Below, piece by piece: positions 50,081-54,903 of a stretch of 54,903 nt of DNA; the first letter of the stretch is position 1; each line of letters starts with the position of its first letter. A program made the position numbers and the translations under genes. Source of the DNA: Paenibacillus sp. A3 (lineage in GTDB: Bacteria; Bacillota; Bacilli; Paenibacillales; NBRC-103111); contig NZ_JTHN01000138.1 in assembly GCF_001399685.1 (NCBI RefSeq), positions 1 through 54,903 on the forward strand. The letters run 5' to 3'. Under the pieces are notes generated by a model that was not told the DNA's origin, did not search any database, and saw nothing but the letters and a program-made list of their open reading frames with translations.

Positions 50081-50785
50081 AATATAAAGGAAGTGTAGCG
50101 CCTCTGAGACATTGAGTTTCAGGGGCGTTAGTCCGTGGTATTAAAAAGCACGATGAAAGCCGCCAAGTGTACGGTGAATTAAATTAGGTTGCATAACATA
50201 CTATTGAACTAAAAGCGGTTGCATAACATGCAGTAGGTATTGTAAGATAATACCAAGCAGCTGTTTAGTAGAGGTGTTTTAATGAATTATCAGCAAGCAC
50301 TAAAGTATTTATACGAGATAATAAAGTTTTCTTAGTGCTTCATAGCTCAAACTAAAAACTACATGCTAGTAGGAAATCATAGTATAGATGTTGAACTATA
50401 ATTTGTGCAGTGACCTCTAGGGAAGCCAACGTCATAGGCATGGAGCCGGCTAATTAATATACCTGGACTTCTATTATAGATTTGGGGCACTCCATTTAAT
50501 GGCATTTTACCCTAATATTCAAACCAAACTTGCCGTGACCAGGCAAGTTTTATTTTTTATTTAAGAACCTTATAGGAGGAAAAATAGACCATTTTGTCGA
50601 AACAAAGAACCTTATAGAAGAAAATGCAGTAACCCTTGAAATAATTGGGGCATATCATGACCTCTTTGTATAATGTGGGTTCTACTGCACTATCGTTAAA
50701 TCCTGACATGCTACATTGGGCCCTTAGGAGCTCTAAAGAAAACTTGGATAGATAGTGCTTAACTGCAACAATCTTTGGAGGATTT
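50081..50785. other. Gene-poor stretch with repeats, a terminator and a short truncated ORF
   Basis: Holds a hairpin CGCCTCTGA...TCAGGGGCG (50100-50127), two copies of GGTTGCATAACAT (50188 and 50218), an 18-codon ORF behind AGAGGTG (50282-50335, MNYQQALKYLYEIIKFS) that may be a gene start cut short, a good terminator AAACTTGCC...GGCAAGTTT (50526-50556), and a direct repeat AAGAACCTTATAG (50563 and 50606). No complete gene is seen. Confidence 0.5.
50526..50556 (+). terminator. Terminator in the gene-poor stretch
   Basis: AAACTTGCC-gtgacca-GGCAAGTTT followed by TATTTTTT. No intact gene ends before it. Confidence 0.75.
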
Positions 50786-50900
50786 ATGAACAATCAAATT
50801 TCCATTGAATTTGAAAAGCACAAATCAGAAATTAATAAATGGTATCAATTTTATGTGGGTTTAGATATCGGTGCAGATTTTCATGTTGCTGCTTGTATTC
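50786..50900 (+). mobile_element. 5' fragment of an IS110-family transposase gene
   Basis: TTTGGAGG and ATG 50786 open 'MNNQISIEFEKHKSEINKWY' and then 'VGLDIGADFHVAACIPL', the DEDD-type N-terminus of IS110 transposases with the first catalytic Asp. Homology ends near 50900, just before the sigma-factor gene. The rest of the element is missing. Confidence 0.75.
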
Positions 50901-50931
50901 CCCTTCGGGGAGATCGTTAAGGGAGGCCGCG

Positions 50932-51888
50932 ATGAACGAGACCGCATTTGACGAACCATTATTTGCAAGCTTGAAGCCGGGCTTAACCTCGTTCTGTTAC
51001 CGAATGCTAGGCTCCATGGACGATGCGGACGATGCCGTTCAGGAGACGAGTATTCGGGTCTGGCAGAGCTGGAGCACGTTCAGACAGGATTCCTCGTTCA
51101 AAACTTGGGTCTATCGGATTGCCTCCAACCTGTGCTTGGACAAGCTGAGACAATCCAAACGCCGCGCGCTTCCCGTTGACCTGTTCGACCCGGCCGTCGC
51201 CATCGTCGAGCCGCGCGACACGCTGCCGGACTCTGCCTGGATCTGGCCGTCTCCCGACTTTGGGGGCAATCCGGAGGATCGGCTCGTTCGCAGAGATACC
51301 CTTCAACTGTGCTTCATCGCTCTCCTGCAGACCTTGCCTCCGCGGCAGCGCGCGGTACTCATTTTGAAGGATGTATTTGAATGGTCTTCCAAGCAGATTG
51401 CGGAAACGTTGGCGATGTCGCCGGCAGCGGTGAACAGCGCCTTGCAAAGAGCCCGAGAGACGATGGACCGGGCGCAGCTTCGCTCGGATGAGCTCAGCAG
51501 CATGGACGTTCAACCGGAGCAGCAGCTGCTGTCCCGGTATGTGGAGGCCTTCGAGCAATTCGATATTGCTGCGCTCGTCGCGTTGTTCCACGAGGAAGGC
51601 TGCATGTCGATGCCGCCCTTCGAGATGTGGATCCGCGGCAAGGAAGATTTGTCCGCCTTCTATTCGCTTACTCGCTGGCATTGCGAAGGTTCGCGATTTG
51701 TGCCCATTACGGTGAATGGCGGTTATCCGGCGTTGGCCCAGTATATGCCGGGCAAAGAGGGCTCTGGCCTGGTACCCTGGGGCATCCACGTCATCGAAAC
51801 CAAAGAAAATCAAATCCTGCACGTTCAAAACTTCATTCATACGCCATTATTTTCGCGATTTGGGCTGCCTGAGCGAATTGACCAATGA
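50932..51888 (+). CDS. ECF sigma factor with C-terminal SnoaL-like domain
   Basis: A 318-residue sigma-70 family factor. Region 2 (~20-85: 'LTSFCYRMLGSMDDADDAVQETSIRVWQ') and region 4 (~135-185: 'LLQTLPPRQRAVLILKDVFEWSSKQIAETL') are followed by a ~110-residue SnoaL/NTF2-like tail ('LLSRYVEAFEQFDIAALVALFHEEG'), as in SigJ/ECF41-like groups. Such tails regulate the factor in place of a separate anti-sigma protein. The start is ATG 50932 with GGGAGG; the longer frame to 50839 runs through the IS110 fragment. An SRPBCC gene follows on the same strand. Confidence 0.88.
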   Translation: MNETAFDEPLFASLKPGLTSFCYRMLGSMDDADDAVQETSIRVWQSWSTFRQDSSFKTWVYRIASNLCLDKLRQSKRRALPVDLFDPAVAIVEPRDTLPDSAWIWPSPDFGGNPEDRLVRRDTLQLCFIALLQTLPPRQRAVLILKDVFEWSSKQIAETLAMSPAAVNSALQRARETMDRAQLRSDELSSMDVQPEQQLLSRYVEAFEQFDIAALVALFHEEGCMSMPPFEMWIRGKEDLSAFYSLTRWHCEGSRFVPITVNGGYPALAQYMPGKEGSGLVPWGIHVIETKENQILHVQNFIHTPLFSRFGLPERIDQ

Positions 51889-51964
51889 ATTTCGTCATTG
51901 GCTTACGTCTATATCAATGAGAATAACCAAACGACGAATATCATGAGAGAGGTGTCTATTTAAA

Positions 51965-52390
51965 ATGGAAACGAGTCAACCGACGAAAGTAACCGTACAA
52001 GCCGTCATTCAAGCCCCTGTCGAGAAGGTATGGCGCTATTGGACCGAGCCGGATCACATCACGAAGTGGAATCAAGCGTCCGAGGACTGGCATGCGCCGA
52101 GAGCCGAAAACGATCTGCGGGTCGGCGGCAAGTTTCTGACACGGATGGAAGCGAAGGATGGCAGCATGGGCTTTGATTTTGGCGGCGTCTACGATGACGT
52201 GAATCGGCATGAGGCGATCGGCTACACCATGGAAGACGGAAGAAGAGTGGATATTGCTTTCGTCGATCAAGGGAATGAGACGAAGGTCATTGAAATGTTC
52301 GACGCGGAAAGCTCCAATCCCGTCGAGTTCCAGCAAGCAGGCTGGCAAGCGATCATGGACAATTTCAAAGCCTATACCGAACAAAACTAA
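51965..52390 (+). CDS. SRPBCC (AHSA1-like) domain protein
   Basis: A 141-residue START/AHSA1-like protein: 'VQAVIQAPVEKVWRYWTEPDHITKWNQASEDWHAP', 'RVGGKFLTRMEAKDGSMGFDFGGVYDDV' and 'GWQAIMDNFKAY' at the end. These bind hydrophobic ligands in a helix-grip fold. An AGAGAGG site precedes ATG. It lies 76 bases behind the ECF sigma gene and ends at a terminator shared with the convergent VOC gene. Confidence 0.88.
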   Translation: METSQPTKVTVQAVIQAPVEKVWRYWTEPDHITKWNQASEDWHAPRAENDLRVGGKFLTRMEAKDGSMGFDFGGVYDDVNRHEAIGYTMEDGRRVDIAFVDQGNETKVIEMFDAESSNPVEFQQAGWQAIMDNFKAYTEQN

Positions 52391-52401
52391 TCATCGCGAA
52401 G

Positions 52402-52436
52402 AAGACGCCGGGGGAGATGCCCGGCGTCTTTCTTTT
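52402..52436. terminator. Terminator between the SRPBCC and VOC genes
   Basis: AAGACGCCGGG-ggagatg-CCCGGCGTCTT followed by TCTTTTT, a perfect 11-base stem. Confidence 0.92.
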
Positions 52437-52469
52437 TGAACCCTAGTACGATCGTGCTCTCCGTTAGCC

Positions 52470-52886
52470 TTAACCTTGTGCCGCATCCATGTTCATGTAG
52501 TTAATGGCCCACAGATGGCCGTCCAAGTCCACGAAGCCCCAATGATACATGAACCCATGATCTTCAGGTTCAGCGTGCAATTTCCCGCCCAAGGAGACCG
52601 CGGTATTCACGATTTCATCGACCTTTTCCCGGCTCTCGAAGGCCAATGCGATCGTCATCTGCGCATACTTGCTCGTATCGACGGATTCCTTCTCCGTGAG
52701 CGTATTAAAGAATGCTTGATTAATCAGCATGACCTGCAGGTTGTCGCCGATCACAATGGCCACCGAATTCTCGTTCTCGGGGAATTGCGGGTTGAGCTCG
52801 AATCCGAGTCCGGTGAAGAACGCTTTCGATTGTTCTACGTTTTTTACAGGCAGGTTGAAGCTCGTGAATGCGGACGTTAATGCCAT
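52470..52886 (-). CDS. VOC-family (glyoxalase-like) protein
   Basis: A 138-residue vicinal-oxygen-chelate protein: 'LTSAFTSFNLPVKNVEQSKAFFTGLGFELNPQFP', 'AIVIGDNLQVMLINQAFF' and 'HGFMYHWGFVDLDGHLWAINYM' with the usual paired beta-alpha-beta-beta-beta modules. GAGGTG is eight bases before ATG 52886; TTG 52892 is in frame but less likely. SRPBCC and VOC genes often lie next to ECF sigma factors of this type. Confidence 0.87.
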   Translation of the reverse strand: MALTSAFTSFNLPVKNVEQSKAFFTGLGFELNPQFPENENSVAIVIGDNLQVMLINQAFFNTLTEKESVDTSKYAQMTIALAFESREKVDEIVNTAVSLGGKLHAEPEDHGFMYHWGFVDLDGHLWAINYMNMDAAQG

Positions 52887-52892
52887 TTTCAA

Positions 52893-53479
52893 AACACCTC
52901 TTCGTCAAATTAGTTTGTGTTCATTTATGCCTTCGTTTATATAGACGACAGCCGATCCGGGAATTCATCGGTCTCATGGATTCGGAAGCGTAAATTTTGA
53001 AAAATAACTTGGTATTGAGTTCGGATACCCGCCATTCCCGTAAGGTTGCTTATTCTTATTGTGCAGGAATAAAGATTGAACCTCTCTAAAAAGGAATTCG
53101 TCTGAATATATGACAATTAAAGGGTGGGTATCGAGGTACGTTTTGCTTATCTACAGTTCGTCGAGGGTCCGAGTCTCTAGGAACGCCAGACAAGCATGAT
53201 CACGAAGGGCGTTCCATCCCGCCCATCCGCGGTAATATTTACGATTCGGCGGGACAGCAGATCGCATATTCGATCTCAACTCAGTTGTCTTCAAATAATA
53301 AAGTTTTAGCCTAGATAATAATGTTATAGACTGGAATAATAAAGTTATAGACTGACGATATCGCTCAACTACCCTGAAAATCAATACACGGAGTAGCTAA
53401 AAATGGCAATACGAAACTAAGCGCGGCTAGCGTGTTTTTTTAAAGCGGCGCCTTCATTCTATATAGGGGTGGATGGACG
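52893..53479. other. Stretch without a supported gene
   Basis: A 77-codon minus frame (53151-53384) runs through the AT-rich tandem repeat and is not accepted. The piece 53155-53290 may be decayed transposon sequence, but I cannot assign it. Three tandem units occupy 53294-53355. Confidence 0.45.
53294..53355. repeat. Three tandem units of about 20 bases
   Basis: AATAATAAAGTTTTAGCCTAG, ATAATAATGTTATAGACTGG and AATAATAAAGTTATAGACTGA in a row. The purpose is not evident; such AT-rich iterons may be binding sites or a transposon end. Confidence 0.7.
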
Positions 53480-54030
53480 TCATGAAGCAGCGGGGTTGGA
53501 TATTGTAACGGTAAAGCCCAGGTTTTCTAGTCTTCGTACAGATTGTTTGACGATCATCTCTTGCTGCCTCGTTTCAAAATAATTGGCACCCAGATCACGG
53601 TAATTCTCGCCACGCGTCAGCAGATAATATGCGATCGTCATCATCGAATGTGCAACTGCGATGGCCGCACGTTGCCCTCCTTTGCGGGCTGCAATACGTC
53701 GGTATTGGGCACCAAGATAGTTGTCTGACCCTCGTATGGATTGGGCGGCTTCTGTGAGAGCTGCACGGAGATACTTGTTCCCCTTACGAGTCTTGGAAGG
53801 CTTGCGTTTACCGGCACTTTCGTTATGCCCAGGAACAAGTCCAATCCATGAGCAAAGGTGAGCTGCACTCGGAAATCGGGCACCTACATCCGTTCCGATT
53901 TCGGCAAGGATTTGTTCAGCGGTGCGACGAGCGATCCCCGGGATGGTGTCCATTCGGTCCAGTTGCTCCTGAAAAGGGTCGAGCCGTTTGGCTACCTCCG
54001 TAGGCTTCAGATGGCGCTGAAAACAAGTAG
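53480..54030 (-). mobile_element. 3' fragment of an IS110-family transposase gene
   Basis: On the minus strand the frame is open from about 54030, 'FQRHLKPTEVAKRLDPFQEQ', through 'MDTIPGIARRTAEQILAEIG', 'WIGLVPGHNESAGKRKPS' and 'GNKYLRAALTEAAQSI' to the stop at 53480. This is the Transposase_20 C-terminal half of IS110 transposases with its catalytic Ser region. The N-terminal DEDD half is missing and a stop lies in frame upstream of 54030. The other IS110 fragment in the window (50786) is a different half on the other strand. Confidence 0.8.
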
Positions 54031-54660
54031 GGAAGCCAGAGCTACCTTATCCCGAATATCGGTGCTTATTTTTTCAACTGAAATCAGGAGTAGGAACGGG
54101 GATACAAAGTGGATTTGAGTCAACTCAATTTTAATGAATTTGGGGAAAAGAAAACATCGACGTGGTGCTGACTGGCCAGCAAACTACTTATTGGAATTTT
54201 TATCATTATTGTCTCGTATGGTGTATAGACCATGGCTACCAAAATTACATACTAAACCCTAAAAGAGGAAGTTCTAAAATGTTAATAAATGTATAAAAAG
54301 AAAATTATTCTTATGCCTGTGGATTTCCATCTTAAGCTATGAAAATGAAATTAGGGGAGGTGTCCAAATAAAGGAGGAGGCGGCTTGCCAAAATCGCCCA
54401 AAGGCCGAGATTCATATATTGGAGCCGGTCTTGTGTCGGACGCCACCATGCCTTATCGGTGATCATCAATACCGTGGACCGCAGCGATTGGGGTGCGTCC
54501 GTACGCAGGAACTCTGCCTCGGCGGTCAATTCAAAATAAGCCACTTGCTGAGTCTTACAACGAGATGGAGTCCTAGACCGGTTGGAGACGGTTGAAGGGA
54601 ACCTGGTCCATACCTTTATCGTTAAGCTGAGAAGACTCCCTCTTCGATAAGGGGGAGATG
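54031..54660. other. Non-coding or decayed stretch before tnpB
   Basis: Contains a 20-codon ORF GTG 54110-54172 (VDLSQLNFNEFGEKKTSTWC) that could be a peptide precursor or a fragment. A short ORF behind AAAGGAGGAGG (TTG 54384, 25 codons) ends quickly. The 70-codon minus frame at 54332-54544 has no supported identity. A hairpin CTCCC-t-CTT-cgat-AAG-g-GGGAG at 54636-54657 may be the subterminal palindrome of the following element. Confidence 0.4.
54636..54657 (+). repeat. Hairpin upstream of tnpB, possible IS200/IS605 left-end palindrome
   Basis: CTCCCTCTT-cgat-AAGGGGGAG, an imperfect stem ~80 bases before tnpB, a place where IS200/IS605 elements carry the structure read by their TnpA. Confidence 0.4.
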
Positions 54661-54672
54661 AATCAGCATATC

Positions 54673-54704
54673 TTGTATACGAATGCGAACATATGTGCTA
54701 TAAT
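54673..54704 (+). promoter_or_regulatory. tnpB promoter with a LexA-like site
   Basis: The extended -10 TGCTATAAT ends at 54704. CGAACATATGTGCT (54686-54699) resembles the Bacillus LexA box CGAAC-N4-GTTCG and overlaps the -10 region. Confidence 0.45.
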
Positions 54705-54738
54705 TGTCATAAAATCACCAAAAGAGGTAAATTCCTGC

Positions 54739-54903
54739 ATGTTGCATCATAAAGCTTTTCGCTTTCGCATCTACCCTACGGAGGAGCAAACGACGCTGAT
54801 CCACCAGATGTTTGGATGCGCTCGCTTTGTCTTTAACCACTTCCTTGCGAGGTGGAACGACACCTTCCAAGAAACAGGCAGAGGCTTGTCTTACCAGACC
54901 TGT
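54739..54903 (+). CDS. tnpB: TnpB, IS200/IS605-family RNA-guided nuclease (5' part, runs off the window)
   Basis: ATG 54739, behind an AGAGGTAAA site, opens 55 codons to the window end: 'HHKAFRFRIYPTEEQTTLIH', 'QMFGCARFVFNHFLARWNDT', 'GRGLSYQT'. This is the N-terminal helix-turn-helix start of OrfB/TnpB proteins. The RuvC nuclease domain and any omega-RNA at the 3' end lie beyond the window. No tnpA is seen before it, so it may be a stand-alone tnpB element. Confidence 0.88.
   Translation, partial: MLHHKAFRFRIYPTEEQTTLIHQMFGCARFVFNHFLARWNDTFQETGRGLSYQTC

Noticed and set aside
51007..51840. 277-codon minus-strand frame opposite the ECF sigma gene
   Set aside because: Long only because the sigma gene is GC-rich at third positions; the plus frame has all sigma motifs.
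54332..54544. 70-codon minus frame before tnpB
   Set aside because: No recognisable family, no good ribosome site, and it ends over AT-rich non-coding sequence; kept only as part of the gap description.
1..54903. CRISPR array, rRNA or tRNA genes
   Set aside because: No regularly spaced repeats with unique spacers and no cloverleaf or rRNA core sequence were recognised on reading; a tRNAscan or CRISPR finder run would settle it.

Overview
The window reads as the chromosome of a Gram-positive, Paenibacillus-like member of the Bacillales. The signs are TTGACA/TATAAT promoters, strong AGGAGG ribosome sites, Lpl/Yes-type glycan-uptake genes with YesM/YesN two-component pairs, lipobox-anchored binding proteins, an FNR with a C-terminal cysteine cluster, and fragments of an SLH protein and of several insertion-sequence families. 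No rRNA or tRNA gene and no CRISPR array was seen. Base composition is mosaic: most metabolic genes are moderately GC-rich, 32-37.7 kb is clearly AT-rich, and one small block at about 30.0-30.7 kb is very GC-rich.

Layout. 0-3.5 kb: end of a probable LytTR response regulator with an AgrC-like GHKL sensor kinase, then a secreted serine beta-lactamase-fold hydrolase. 3.7-8.3 kb: a complete branched-chain amino acid ABC transporter (binding protein, LivH, LivM, LivG, LivF). 8.5-11.8 kb: an unknown protein, an SDR oxidoreductase and a TetR regulator whose promoters carry the same operator type, and a DUF4386 membrane protein. 12.5-13.4 kb: a TIM-barrel sugar isomerase preceded by a 35-codon overlapping ORF. 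13.5-17.8 kb: an oxygen/nitrate-sensing block, with fnr divergent from nreA-nreC-nreB, a candidate FNR box and a candidate NreC box between them, and a truncated, frameshifted quinol nitric oxide reductase gene downstream. 18.3-29.8 kb: a glycan-utilisation locus with a foldase-like lipid-side protein, a beta-helix polysaccharide-active enzyme, YesM/YesN, an LplA/B/C-type ABC importer and a Gfo/Idh/MocA dehydrogenase. Two of its promoters share a conserved block.

29.8-32 kb is a small island of foreign and broken DNA: an actinobacterial-looking GNAT acetyltransferase, a tyrosine-integrase fragment cut at a perfect palindrome, a Cys-pair protein and an internally deleted serine recombinase. 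32-37.7 kb: an M6 metalloprotease with a discoidin-type tail, an Ada-like remnant, and an AT-rich two-gene unit of an MFS exporter plus an ATP-grasp ligase, a layout reminiscent of BacE/BacD. 38-43.5 kb: an OmpR-type two-component system with a lipoprotein, then a sugar binding protein whose permease gene is fused by a deletion to the tail of an efflux adaptor gene. 43.6-47 kb: a YVTN-propeller protein with a copper-amine-oxidase-like tail, divergent from a second OmpR/HK pair.

47-54.9 kb is iron-related and accessory: a 0.4-kb cluster of fragments (IS6, IS66, SLH, P-type ATPase), a Fur box, an AraC regulator, a siderophore binding protein, a cupin gene that appears to start with ATC, an IS110 5' fragment, an ECF sigma factor with a SnoaL-like tail next to an SRPBCC protein and a VOC protein, an IS110 3' fragment, and the start of a tnpB gene running off the end. 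All identifications come from reading motifs and remembered family features; no database search was possible.
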